In this document: positions 44,237-51,847 of the stretch, piece by piece | Layout of the letters: every line of letters starts with the position of its first letter | Position numbering within the stretch: the first letter of the stretch is position 1 | Notes under the pieces: model-generated | Seen by the model: the letters and a program-made list of their open reading frames with translations, nothing else | Database searches by the model: none | Told to the model about the DNA's origin: nothing | Made by a program: the position numbers and the translations under genes | DNA from: a bacterium | GTDB lineage: Bacteria; Bdellovibrionota; Bacteriovoracia; Bacteriovoracales; Bacteriovoracaceae | Direction of reading: 5' to 3' | NCBI GenBank assembly: GCA_030425045.1 | Contig: JAUHVL010000009.1 | Coordinates: 62,001 to 126,000, forward strand | Length of the DNA: 64,000 nt

Positions 44237-44899
44237 TTAAGTAAATAACGCTGAGCCTACACGTATCACATTAGCACCTTCTTCTAAAGCAATTTTGTAG
44301 TCTCCGCTCATTCCCATGGATAATTCAGTACTTTCTAAGGCCAATCCACGGTTTATTAGGGAATTTTTTATGTCAGCGAGCTTCTTAAAGCAATGACGAG
44401 CATCAGTTAAAGGATCATCCGTTCTTATTTTGCCCATCGTCATTAACCCATGAAAAACTAGCTTTTGGGCGCTTTTTAAAAGATGAATCGCCTCTTCTAA
44501 CTCGGCCTCACTTTCAAACCCTGCTTTTTCCTGCTCACCACTGGTATTAAATTGTAAATAAACTTGCAGAGGATTCACTAAAGCGTCTTCTTTTTTTATG
44601 AGGGCCTCAACAAGAGAAAGACGATCGACAGAGTGAATGGCGAGCAGGTTTTGAGTTGAAAAAAGTTTGGTAATTTTATTGGTTTGTAATCGTCCAATAA
44701 AATGCCATAAAATTTTTTCGTCAATTTGCTGAGACTTTTCGACTAACTCATCAACACGATTTTCCCCAAATTCAATTTGCCCATTTTGAAATAAGTTAAG
44801 GATTTGCGCGATAGATCTGGTTTTACTGACGGCCAGCAAGCGTCCGTTGGGAAAGTTTTTTAACTCCTCTTTTATGGAGAGAAGTTTATTGTTCTCCAT
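44237..44899 (-). CDS. YggS/PROSC pyridoxal-5'-phosphate homeostasis protein
   Basis: From ATG 44899 the protein is 220 aa, the family norm. PLP Lys26 lies in LLAVSKTRS; GENRVDELVEK, WHFIGRLQTNK, IHSVDRLSL, FNTSGEQEKAGF, GLMTMG and LSMGMSGDYKIALEEGANVIRVGSALF are all conserved YggS motifs. It binds PLP and keeps its level balanced. A longer in-frame reading would start inside the preceding gene and add a Lys-rich stretch not found in the family. It overlaps the upstream gene's end by 14 bp. Confidence 0.94.
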   Translation of the reverse strand: MENNKLLSIKEELKNFPNGRLLAVSKTRSIAQILNLFQNGQIEFGENRVDELVEKSQQIDEKILWHFIGRLQTNKITKLFSTQNLLAIHSVDRLSLVEALIKKEDALVNPLQVYLQFNTSGEQEKAGFESEAELEEAIHLLKSAQKLVFHGLMTMGKIRTDDPLTDARHCFKKLADIKNSLINRGLALESTELSMGMSGDYKIALEEGANVIRVGSALFT

Positions 44900-45239
44900 C
44901 TTTTTTTTCTTTTTGTGTCGACTCTTTAGGAGAGAAAGAAACATTGATATTGATATCGTAGTTTTTAGCAATATAGTCGACAATCTCTTTCGATTCGATT
45001 TTTGCTAAGTGGTTTCGAAACTCATCTCCTAGAGAATTCAACAGTTCACCTTTGGCATTTTTTGCATTTTGGATAAGAGCATTGGTGATATCTTTTGGTA
45101 GCGAGAGATCTCCCACGACAGACTTAATGGTATCTTCAGTTAAAAAAGCTGCTCCCATACCAACGGAAGTAATTTTTTTTAAAATATCACCAAGGCCACG
45201 ATCTTTTTCGTCATCGCCGTCTTTAGACCTCTTAACCAT
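44886..45239 (-). CDS. Small protein of unknown function (117 aa) in the glpX operon
   Basis: The ATG overlaps the upstream SRPBCC stop (TAATG), and the 3' end overlaps yggS. The chain starts with a charged stretch (MVKRSKDGDDEKDRGLGDILKK) and continues with helices (AAFLTEDTIKSVVGDLSLPKDITNALIQNAKNAKGELLNSLGDEFRNHLAKIE), ending in a lysine-rich tail. The helix pattern is reminiscent of phasin-like or accessory regulatory proteins, but no family match can be claimed. Confidence 0.65.
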   Translation of the reverse strand: MVKRSKDGDDEKDRGLGDILKKITSVGMGAAFLTEDTIKSVVGDLSLPKDITNALIQNAKNAKGELLNSLGDEFRNHLAKIESKEIVDYIAKNYDININVSFSPKESTQKEKKDGEQ

Positions 45240-45667
45240 TAATGCCCCCTGATCCTATCGTGATAAGACTTCATCATTGCGGGAAGATTATTCGACGTTA
45301 ATTTACTAACAATACTTTTAGGAACAAAAAGTCCTTTAACATCAACATCAAGTGAGTACGTTACTTCTGTTTGATCATCTGAAATCTTTTTTAAATCCCA
45401 TTGCCCATCATTTTTCTTAAAAAGATCCCCGGACTCCAATGACCACGAAACTTTTTGAGGTCTGTCGTGCACGAGTTTAATCGTATAGGAAAACTTTTTA
45501 ATTAAATTTAGACTGAGGGTTACACGTGCTCCTTGCTCAGAGGACTCATGCACCTCAACAGCACTTACCCCATCAACAAACTCTTTATAAGAATTATAAT
45601 CAATGAGGACATCATAAATTCTTTCAATGGGACAATCCCAGGTCTCTGTTCTTGAAACTTTTGCCAT
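45239..45667 (-). CDS. SRPBCC/COQ10-like polyketide-cyclase-fold protein
   Basis: The 142-aa protein matches the START-like family: VSRTETWDCPIERIYDVLIDYNSYKEFVDGVSAVEV at the N-terminus, VSWSLESGDLFKKNDGQWDLKKISDDQTEVTYSLDVDVKGLFVP in the centre and a C-terminal helix LTSNNLPAMMKSYHDRI. These proteins bind a hydrophobic ligand such as a quinone in the COQ10 group. It follows glpX by 2 bp and is coupled to the next gene by a TAATG overlap. The exact ligand is unknown. Confidence 0.8.
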   Translation of the reverse strand: MAKVSRTETWDCPIERIYDVLIDYNSYKEFVDGVSAVEVHESSEQGARVTLSLNLIKKFSYTIKLVHDRPQKVSWSLESGDLFKKNDGQWDLKKISDDQTEVTYSLDVDVKGLFVPKSIVSKLTSNNLPAMMKSYHDRIRGH

Positions 45668-45669
45668 GA

Positions 45670-46623
45670 CTAATACCTAGGTTTCATATCAAAATGATGT
45701 TTTGCTTCGATTTTACGAACTGTCCCCGACTCACTTCTCATAACGATTGATTGAGTCGTCGCACCCCATGAACGAAAGTGAACACCATCTAAAAATGTTC
45801 CATCCGTCACACCCGTTGCACAGAACATAACATGACCACTGGCCAGCTCTTCAATTTGATAAATCTTATCAATATCTGTAATTCCCATTTTCTTTGCACG
45901 TTCAATTTCATCATCACTTCTGAATTTTAAAATTCCTTGAAAGTCTCCCCCCATACAACGAAGGGCAGCTGCAGAAATAACTCCTTCTGGAGCTCCACCA
46001 GTTCCAAGCAACATATCGATCCCCGAATCTGGTTCACAACAAGCCAGAGAAGCTGCAACATCACCGTCACCAATAAGTCTTATTCTGGCGCCAGCTTCAC
46101 GAACTTGTCTGATCAACTCCTCGTGACGAGGACGATCTAAAATTACGACTGTTAGATCATTAACTTTACATTTTTTTGCTTCAGCTAAACGCTTTAAGTT
46201 TTCAAGAGGAGTTTCAGTAATATCGATAATCCCTTTTCCTTCCGGGCCTACGGCAATTTTTTGCATATAGGTATCAGGAGCGTTGAGAAAATTTCCTTCT
46301 TCGGCAATGGCCATAACAGAAATTGAGTTACTCGCCCCAACAGCGCAAACAGTTGTTCCTTCAAGAGGATCAAGCGCAATATCGAGAGCAGGGCCCTCAC
46401 CTGTTCCTACTTTTTCACCAATATAGAGCATGGGGGCTTCATCTCTTTCACCTTCTCCAATCACCACAGTCCCTCGACATTCAATGGTATCAAGCATTGA
46501 TCTCATGGCATCGACAGCGGCTTGATCAGCTGCTTTCTCATCTCCACGACCCATCCATCTGGCTGAAGCGATGGCGGCCATTTCTGTAACACGAACAAAT
46601 TCAAGGGCGAAATTTCTATTCAT
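45670..46623 (-). CDS. glpX: Class II fructose-1,6-bisphosphatase
   Basis: GlpX hydrolyses fructose-1,6-bisphosphate to fructose-6-phosphate in gluconeogenesis. The 317-aa sequence has the class II signatures GRGDEKAADQAAVDAMR, VIGEGERDEAPMLYIGE, DIALDPLEGTTVCA (metal site), GDGDVAASL and LLGTGGAPEGVISAAALRCMGG, with the family length. It leads a five-gene operon with an SRPBCC protein, a small protein, YggS and the 2OG oxygenase, all within a few bases of each other. The product of this leading gene gives the operon its only clear metabolic anchor. Confidence 0.97.
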   Translation of the reverse strand: MNRNFALEFVRVTEMAAIASARWMGRGDEKAADQAAVDAMRSMLDTIECRGTVVIGEGERDEAPMLYIGEKVGTGEGPALDIALDPLEGTTVCAVGASNSISVMAIAEEGNFLNAPDTYMQKIAVGPEGKGIIDITETPLENLKRLAEAKKCKVNDLTVVILDRPRHEELIRQVREAGARIRLIGDGDVAASLACCEPDSGIDMLLGTGGAPEGVISAAALRCMGGDFQGILKFRSDDEIERAKKMGITDIDKIYQIEELASGHVMFCATGVTDGTFLDGVHFRSWGATTQSIVMRSESGTVRKIEAKHHFDMKPRY

Positions 46624-46706
46624 AAGAGGAACTCCAAATTAATGATATATGGAGCCTACTATACTTCGTTGAATACGCTATTAGAAGTCTTGATCAGTAC
46701 AAAGCT

Positions 46707-47438
46707 CTACGGTGCAGCGTGCAAACCGACTTTTAGCGAGAGAAAGTCCCTCGTTTTATCAGAGCAAAAGTTTTCGGGGATATTTTTAATAATTTCTCTG
46801 GCGAAATTTAGCTTATCTTGATCGAGTTTTTCATCTACTAAAAACTCAAACTCCTCTTCTGAGTTAAGAGGAGTCTCGACATCTCGACTTGCAGGAATCA
46901 CTCCACTTCTCAGCCCTTTACCGTCAACGTACTCGATAAAGGTATCCATTAGAATAATATGAAATCCTGAAATTTCTCCATCGGTGTGACGCCAAACAAA
47001 GATTTCCATTGGGCCATCCGCTTGCAACCAGCACATAAGATTACTTGGCAGCTCAATACCAAGTTCTTCTTTATGAAGCGGTCTAAAACTTGCCACAATA
47101 TTATCGACACAAAGAAAGCTTTTGAGATCTTCTTGAGTTTTAGTTTCTTCAAAAGAAACACCGAGTCTCTCTCCTTTCACCCAAACAACTTTTCCCTCAA
47201 CATTGGTGGAAACTTTTTTCCAATGAAGCGCACCGGTTAAGGGGTCTCCCACTCGATACTGGTGGCCTCCGTTTTTTAGGGTTAATTGCATACCTTGGTA
47301 GTTAATATCTCTGACAGCAAACACTCTGTTTTCATCATTGTGCAAAGCTTTAAATGTTAAAAACGAAAATGGAAAACGAGGAAAAGTTCTTTTCTCTAAA
47401 ACTTCTGTTCCTGACTTTACCAAACTTAAATGGTCCAT
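46707..47438 (-). CDS. PilZ-domain protein (probable c-di-GMP receptor)
   Basis: The N-terminal 115 residues carry the PilZ c-di-GMP signature: the RxxxR-type site KRTFPRF (Arg17, Arg21) and the [DN]xSxxG site read as RDINYQGMQL (S replaced by N-Y). A WVKGERLGVSFEE strand follows. The C-terminal half (about 125 residues) lacks a known output domain. The degenerate second motif weakens c-di-GMP binding but does not exclude it. It lies downstream of glpX's promoter region and is divergent from pgsA. Confidence 0.78.
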   Translation of the reverse strand: MDHLSLVKSGTEVLEKRTFPRFPFSFLTFKALHNDENRVFAVRDINYQGMQLTLKNGGHQYRVGDPLTGALHWKKVSTNVEGKVVWVKGERLGVSFEETKTQEDLKSFLCVDNIVASFRPLHKEELGIELPSNLMCWLQADGPMEIFVWRHTDGEISGFHIILMDTFIEYVDGKGLRSGVIPASRDVETPLNSEEEFEFLVDEKLDQDKLNFAREIIKNIPENFCSDKTRDFLSLKVGLHAAP

Positions 47439-47715
47439 TTTTTCCCCTTAATTTAATCAAAACGGATAATTTTTAATATTTTAAATCAAATTGGCATGAG
47501 ATGTTACTGGGAAGATATCCTCCCACTGATTTATTTTTAAGGTCACATTCATAGAAATGCTGTCTAGACCATGTTATGTTTAAGCTGTCTTTTTTAATGG
47601 GTCACTTATCGAAACTGAAAATAGCGAACAAACACAATCACAACTAGAGGCCAAGCAAGCCTTACGAAGAGAATGGGATATCGATAACCTTCCCAACAGA
47701 CTAACCATCTTTAGA

Positions 47716-48273
47716 ATGCTTTTAATTCCGATTATTATTGTTAGTCTTTTTTTGTGTAAGGATAATATCAATCTATTACCTGAGTATCATAAAGAGCTTG
47801 GTTATATTGCTGCTTGGACATTTGTTATCGCTTCCATCACCGACTTCTTAGATGGATATATTGCTCGAAATAGAAAAATTGTGACGGTCTTTGGCTCTTT
47901 TCTCGACCCCGTGGCCGATAAATTTCTCGTGATCTCTTCAATAATTCTTTTAAATGATCTTCACCGTCTTCCCGTTTTAATTAGTATCATTCTTGTTTTA
48001 AGAGAACTCTATATCACTTCCCTTCGCCTGCTAGCACTTGAAAGAGGATTTAAAGTTCCCGTCGGTGCTTTTGGAAAATGGAAAACAGCTTTTCAAATGA
48101 TTGGTATTCCTATGCTTATGGCCTATGACAAACCATGGGGAATTCCTATGATTACCATGGGAAATATTTTTATTTACCTGGCCAGTTTTTTCTCACTCTA
48201 TTCTGCATTTGAGTATTCCTTTAATTTATTTAAAAAGTTAAAATTAAAACGTAATCAAATGCTCAACTCTTAG
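47716..48273 (+). CDS. pgsA: CDP-diacylglycerol-glycerol-3-phosphate 3-phosphatidyltransferase; true start uncertain
   Basis: PgsA makes phosphatidylglycerophosphate. The catalytic CDP-alcohol phosphotransferase motif DGYIARNRKIVTVFGSFLDPVADK is intact (DG-x2-AR-x8-G-x3-D-x3-D), and four to five membrane helices follow. From the only ATG in frame (47716) the product is 185 aa, but the conserved N-terminal NLPNRLTIFR motif is encoded just upstream in the same frame, with hydrophilic coding back to about 47584 and no ATG, GTG or TTG. Translation must therefore begin at a rare codon or after a frameshift, or the sequence has lost a base. The N-terminus is unresolved. Confidence 0.9.
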   Translation: MLLIPIIIVSLFLCKDNINLLPEYHKELGYIAAWTFVIASITDFLDGYIARNRKIVTVFGSFLDPVADKFLVISSIILLNDLHRLPVLISIILVLRELYITSLRLLALERGFKVPVGAFGKWKTAFQMIGIPMLMAYDKPWGIPMITMGNIFIYLASFFSLYSAFEYSFNLFKKLKLKRNQMLNS

Positions 48274-48286
48274 CTAGGGGTCACTC

Positions 48287-49468
48287 TTGGGACAATTACC
48301 AAAATATTTAATCACGGTCAGCGGGCCTGATCATGCCGGTATTACATCAAACCTTATGGATATCTTGGTGCAAACAAAAACCAATATCCTCGATATGGGT
48401 CAAGCTGTTACCCACGGTCTTCTTTCATTAAGTTTTTTAATTGAGCTCGATAAAAATGATCACCACCACCCGGTCCTAAAAGAGTTACTTTTTGCGGCCA
48501 AAGATAAAAATCTCGAACTTACTTATAAAGAAATTGAACAAACTACTTCACACCAATACTCGGGAGAGAAATTTGTCCTTCACTGCATCTCTCAACAAAA
48601 TTTAAGTGCAGAATTTTTGAGAGACCTCTCTACTCTTTTAGCCGAACTCAATATCAATATTCATCGTATTGAAAATATGGCCCTCGAAAATTTCAAGGCT
48701 TTAGAAATGATCACCACCATTTCCCCCGATATTGACCTAGCCCAAGTAAAAGAAAAACTACTCAATACTTCATCCCACCATGCTGTCGATATTGCCTTTT
48801 TAAAAGATAATGTTTTTAGAAGATCAAAACGCCTAATTGTTTTTGATATGGATTCGACCTTAATTCAAACAGAAGTAATCGATGAGATTGCGGACTTGAT
48901 GAATGTCAAAGATAAAGTGGGAGAAATTACCGAAAGAGCGATGAATGGCGAAGTGGATTTTGATCAGGCCTTGAGAGAAAGAGTTTCTCTTTTAAAAGGA
49001 CTTGAAGTCTCTAAGATGAAAGAAATTCTCGATAACCTTCCTCTTACTCCGGGTACTGAGCAATTTATTAATACTGTCAAAAACCTTGGTTATAAAACGG
49101 CCCTTATTAGCGGTGGTTTTTCTTATTTTGCTGATGCACTAAAAGAAAAACTTGGCATAGACTACGCTTTTTCAAATGAACTTCAAATTGTTGATGGTAA
49201 ACTCACAGGTCTTGTCGAAGGGGCCATTATCAATGCCTCTCAAAAAGCATTACTACTCAAAATGATTGCTCAACAAGAAAAGATCAGTTTAGAGCAAGTG
49301 GTGGCCATCGGTGATGGGGCCAATGACCTACCGATGCTTTCAACCGCAGGACTTGGTATCGCTTTTCATGCCAAAGATATCGTAAGAAAAAAAGCCGATC
49401 ATCATATGAGTCACGGACCGATGACGACGATTCTCTACTTTCTAGGAATACCCCTCGATCAAATTTAG
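48287..49468 (+). CDS. serB: Phosphoserine phosphatase with N-terminal ACT-like domain
   Basis: SerB removes phosphate from L-phosphoserine in serine synthesis. The 393-aa chain has an ACT-like N-terminus (YLITVSGPDHAGITSNLMDILVQTKTNILDMGQAV), then the HAD core: FDMDSTLIQTEVIDEIADLM with the catalytic Asp-x-Asp near 187, ISGGFSYFADALKEKLG (motif II) and GDGANDLPMLSTAGLGIAF (motif IV). TTG start preceded by GGGGT, 13 bp after the pgsA stop. It closes a two-gene unit that ends at repeat copy C. Confidence 0.94.
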   Translation: MGQLPKYLITVSGPDHAGITSNLMDILVQTKTNILDMGQAVTHGLLSLSFLIELDKNDHHHPVLKELLFAAKDKNLELTYKEIEQTTSHQYSGEKFVLHCISQQNLSAEFLRDLSTLLAELNINIHRIENMALENFKALEMITTISPDIDLAQVKEKLLNTSSHHAVDIAFLKDNVFRRSKRLIVFDMDSTLIQTEVIDEIADLMNVKDKVGEITERAMNGEVDFDQALRERVSLLKGLEVSKMKEILDNLPLTPGTEQFINTVKNLGYKTALISGGFSYFADALKEKLGIDYAFSNELQIVDGKLTGLVEGAIINASQKALLLKMIAQQEKISLEQVVAIGDGANDLPMLSTAGLGIAFHAKDIVRKKADHHMSHGPMTTILYFLGIPLDQI

Positions 49469-49526
49469 TTATTAGTATTAAGTTAATTTGTGTTTATATT
49501 AGGTAACTCTGAATAATTTCGAAGTC

Positions 49527-49720
49527 CAAACAAAACATCCTTGTTTTGCGATAACCAATATCGGGTCATCCCTGCCCCGACCCTTCGGGCAAGTATTGGC
49601 CATCTTTTAATTTCTAATGTTGTTTAACAACTCATGGATGCTTAGAACTCGCCCACATAGTGGGTGCGACCAGTATGGGAGCATTCTAAGTATCAAAAAA
49701 CATGGATGTTTTTTGATAGA
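49527..49720 (+). repeat. Convergent-gap repeat, copy C (about 190 bp core)
   Basis: The block 49531-49560 matches copy A in 27/30 bases. The GC-rich hairpin with a TTCG turn is at 49562-49593, and the perfect-length stem GATGCTTAGAA (49637-49647) with TTCTAAGTATC (49684-49694) encloses GCCCAC-TAG-TGGGTGC. The right end AAAAAACAT-GG-ATGTTTTTT (49696-49715) is a palindrome with a T run. Compared with A, the stem differs by two base pairs that change on both strands. It sits between the stop of serB and the stop of the minus-strand membrane protein. The long A-like left flank is not present. Confidence 0.78.
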
Positions 49721-49780
49721 CTATGTTTAACTGATTAAAATTAAAAAAAATAGCCTACCAACAATTAAGCCTATCATTTT

Positions 49781-51085
49781 TTAGTTATTTAAGAGAGAAA
49801 CATTTTTTGGAGTAACCAGATAAATATTCTTATCGCGATTATTGTCAATAAATCGTTGATCAACTTTCTTTGACCAAAAATGCTCGCATTGAACTCTATC
49901 TTTGGGCATGATTTGTCTAAAATAGGCAAGAGGACAACCTCGAAAACTTTTTAAAATAAAGATACTTTTATCATCTTTTAAAAAGATATCTTTACTATAA
50001 AGGTATTGCTCGTAAGCTTCATTTTCAGTTTGATTTGAGAAGTTATGAATTTGCACCACCGAAAAAGTACAAAGAATTGAAATGATTAAATAAACGACAC
50101 TTTTTTTAACATTGATTTTTAGGCCTATTAATAAATCACTCATCAAAAGATAAAAAAGTGGGGCGAGATGGATAAAATATCTGGCCTCAAAAACGGGAGT
50201 GCTCACCAGTGATTTGATGATCGAAATGAGGTAAGTTGAGATGATTAAATAAAGTAAAAGAAGATTTGTCTTTGAGACCTTAAACTTTTGCTTAATTGCC
50301 TTGGCGACAACAAAAAACAGGGCCACAACAAAAAGGACTCCCCCACTATAATAACTAATAAAATTATAAACCTTTAAACCATCAATCGGTTTACGATAAG
50401 AGTGAAATGTTCCCAAGTCTCGTAAGATATCCATAAAGAAGGGAATTAAAGTTAAAACGAGTATCGCGGTAGCGATAATTTTTCTTTTATCACGAAGAAT
50501 TGTTCTGGCGAAAAAGAGAATAAAAAGGCCGCAAAATAGGATTCCAAAATAATGAGAATAACTTAAAGCAATAGCATAAACACTTAACCACACCAATCGT
50601 TTCGTCGAATGGTCACCTCTTAAAATAGGAAACAATTGGGCATAAAACATAAGAGCACAAAATAAAAAGACACCATAAGGTCTAAAGGTCGTTGAAATAA
50701 TAATCTGAGGGGCGCTTAACATTAATAAAGCAGCAGATAATTTAGCGTGAAGTAATGAAAAATTATTTTTAACAGAAAAATAAAAATAAACGATCCCTGT
50801 TAGGACAAGAAAAAAACTGGGTAGTCTTAAAAACCATTTGTATGAGAGACCTTCCACAAAAAAGATTTTACTCATAATATAAAAAAGCGGCATCTGAGTA
50901 TCATGATCTTTGATATGCCTTAAAAGTTCCGTGATATTTCCTATAAAATAATAAACCCAGCTGTGAATGAGCTCATCTACATGAAAATTAACCTGAAACA
51001 TGAAATAAACTTTTAAGATAAGTCCTAAAGTGCAAGCTAAAAAAAAGGGACTCTCCAAAATTCTGAAGAAGATTAATTTTTTCAT
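49781..51085 (-). CDS. Polytopic membrane protein, GT-C glycosyltransferase-like
   Basis: The 434-aa chain has about ten hydrophobic helices and an early acidic pair after the first helix, VNFHVDELIHSWVYYFIG, in the position of the catalytic DE/DD of GT-C (PMT/ArnT/GT39-like) enzymes, followed by HIKDHDTQMPLFYIMSKIF (a second-loop motif). These transfer a sugar from a lipid carrier in the periplasmic leaflet. The C-terminal soluble part is about 80 residues. No partner gene is adjacent; the acceptor is unknown. It is convergent with serB across copy C. Confidence 0.65.
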   Translation of the reverse strand: MKKLIFFRILESPFFLACTLGLILKVYFMFQVNFHVDELIHSWVYYFIGNITELLRHIKDHDTQMPLFYIMSKIFFVEGLSYKWFLRLPSFFLVLTGIVYFYFSVKNNFSLLHAKLSAALLMLSAPQIIISTTFRPYGVFLFCALMFYAQLFPILRGDHSTKRLVWLSVYAIALSYSHYFGILFCGLFILFFARTILRDKRKIIATAILVLTLIPFFMDILRDLGTFHSYRKPIDGLKVYNFISYYSGGVLFVVALFFVVAKAIKQKFKVSKTNLLLLYLIISTYLISIIKSLVSTPVFEARYFIHLAPLFYLLMSDLLIGLKINVKKSVVYLIISILCTFSVVQIHNFSNQTENEAYEQYLYSKDIFLKDDKSIFILKSFRGCPLAYFRQIMPKDRVQCEHFWSKKVDQRFIDNNRDKNIYLVTPKNVSLLNN

Positions 51086-51149
51086 GAGTTTTTATTATAA
51101 CCGCGCTTGATAAGTTTACGAAATGACTGGAAATTAAAATGGCAAACTA

Positions 51150-51393
51150 TTATGCAAAGCGCATCTGTAATTATTACATGAGTGCAAATTGGCCTTGCCT
51201 AAGTGATACCGGCCAACTATAAATTCCCCATACTCAAACGGTGAACGATAGTTGTTCTAGTGGAAGCGGAAGTGAGGACTAATGAAGATTTAGTCCAGGT
51301 AGATAGCTGTCAAATTGTTACTGTTGTTATTGAAGTTCATGTTAAAGTTGTTTTCGTTCATCAAAAGCGCCTCCCCTTAGGGGAGGCGTTTTT
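51150..51393 (+). ncRNA. Candidate small RNA or leader before panD, capped by a strong terminator
   Basis: No gene is evident in this stretch, yet it ends in a textbook terminator and contains defined hairpins: TTGGCC (51189-51194) with GGCCAA (51211-51216), and GGACTAA (51276-51282) with TTAGTCC (51290-51296). A TATTAT -10-like box precedes it near 51150. The adjacent panD has its own promoter after the terminator, so this looks like a free RNA of about 230 nt. No known RNA family (6S, SRP, tmRNA, RNase P) was recognised. A very short peptide ORF at 51178-51222 is an alternative. Confidence 0.4.
51368..51393 (+). terminator. Strong rho-independent terminator upstream of panD
   Basis: The 9-bp perfect stem CGCCTCCCC (51368-51376) with GGGGAGGCG (51380-51388), a three-base loop and TTTTT (51389-51393) end whatever is transcribed rightward from the gap, 110 bp before the panD start codon. 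Confidence 0.9.
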
Positions 51394-51449
51394 AATTCTG
51401 CTGGCAAAAATAAAGCAAATGAGTATAAATAACTAAAATTATTGATCTA

Positions 51450-51478
51450 TTGAAACCCCATTTAAATTGATGTATATA
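51450..51478 (+). promoter_or_regulatory. Sigma70-type promoter for panD
   Basis: TTGAAA (51450-51455) and TATATA (51473-51478) are separated by exactly 17 bp, 25 bp before the panD ATG and after the upstream terminator. This gives a short leader with AGGAAT as the ribosome site. Confidence 0.55.
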
Positions 51479-51502
51479 GTCTTGATGCAAACAGGAATAC
51501 AA

Positions 51503-51844
51503 ATGCGCGAATTAATGCAATCAAAAATTCACAAGGCCACTGTGACGGGTGCTGATGTCTCTTATATTGGCTCAATTACGATTGATCCCGTTTTAATGAA
51601 GAAAATTGACTTATGGCCTGGCCAAAAGGTTCTCGTAGTCTCTAATACTTCTGGAGCGAGACTAGAGACCTATGTTATCGAGGGTCAGCCTGATAGTGGT
51701 GATATCTGTTTAAATGGAGCCGCTGCTCACTTGATTAAAAAAGGTGAAGAAGTCATTATTATCGCTTTTGCTTTTTGTGATAAGCCAATTGAAGCCAAGT
51801 CCATCCTAGTCGATGAGCAAAATCGCTTCGTTCAATATCTCTAA
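51503..51844 (+). CDS. panD: Aspartate 1-decarboxylase precursor
   Basis: PanD makes beta-alanine for pantothenate and CoA. From ATG 51503 the 113-aa proenzyme has the self-cleavage site YIGSITID (Gly23-Ser24, giving the pyruvoyl Ser), Lys8 in QSKIHKATVT, and Arg/Thr/Tyr in RLETYVI plus NGAAAHL. All catalytic positions are conserved. The nearby in-frame ATG at 51467 lacks a ribosome site and would add 12 residues not found in the family. It is followed after 3 bp by the LRR gene. Confidence 0.96.
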   Translation: MRELMQSKIHKATVTGADVSYIGSITIDPVLMKKIDLWPGQKVLVVSNTSGARLETYVIEGQPDSGDICLNGAAAHLIKKGEEVIIIAFAFCDKPIEAKSILVDEQNRFVQYL

Positions 51845-51847
51845 ATA

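Noticed and set aside
47571-47600. Programmed +1 frameshift for pgsA at CTT-TTT-TAA
   Set aside because: No upstream Shine-Dalgarno-like stimulator or ribosome site before the 47571 ATG; kept only as one of three options in the pgsA finding.
51241-51296. GGAAGCGGAAGTGAGG, which looks faintly like the SRP RNA core
   Set aside because: The conserved SRP tetraloop and asymmetric loop order are absent; not called as ffs.
51272-51370. Minus-strand Asn-rich short ORF (MNENNFNMNF...) with a GGGGAGG upstream
   Set aside because: The apparent ribosome site is the terminator hairpin itself, a palindrome; coding is unlikely.
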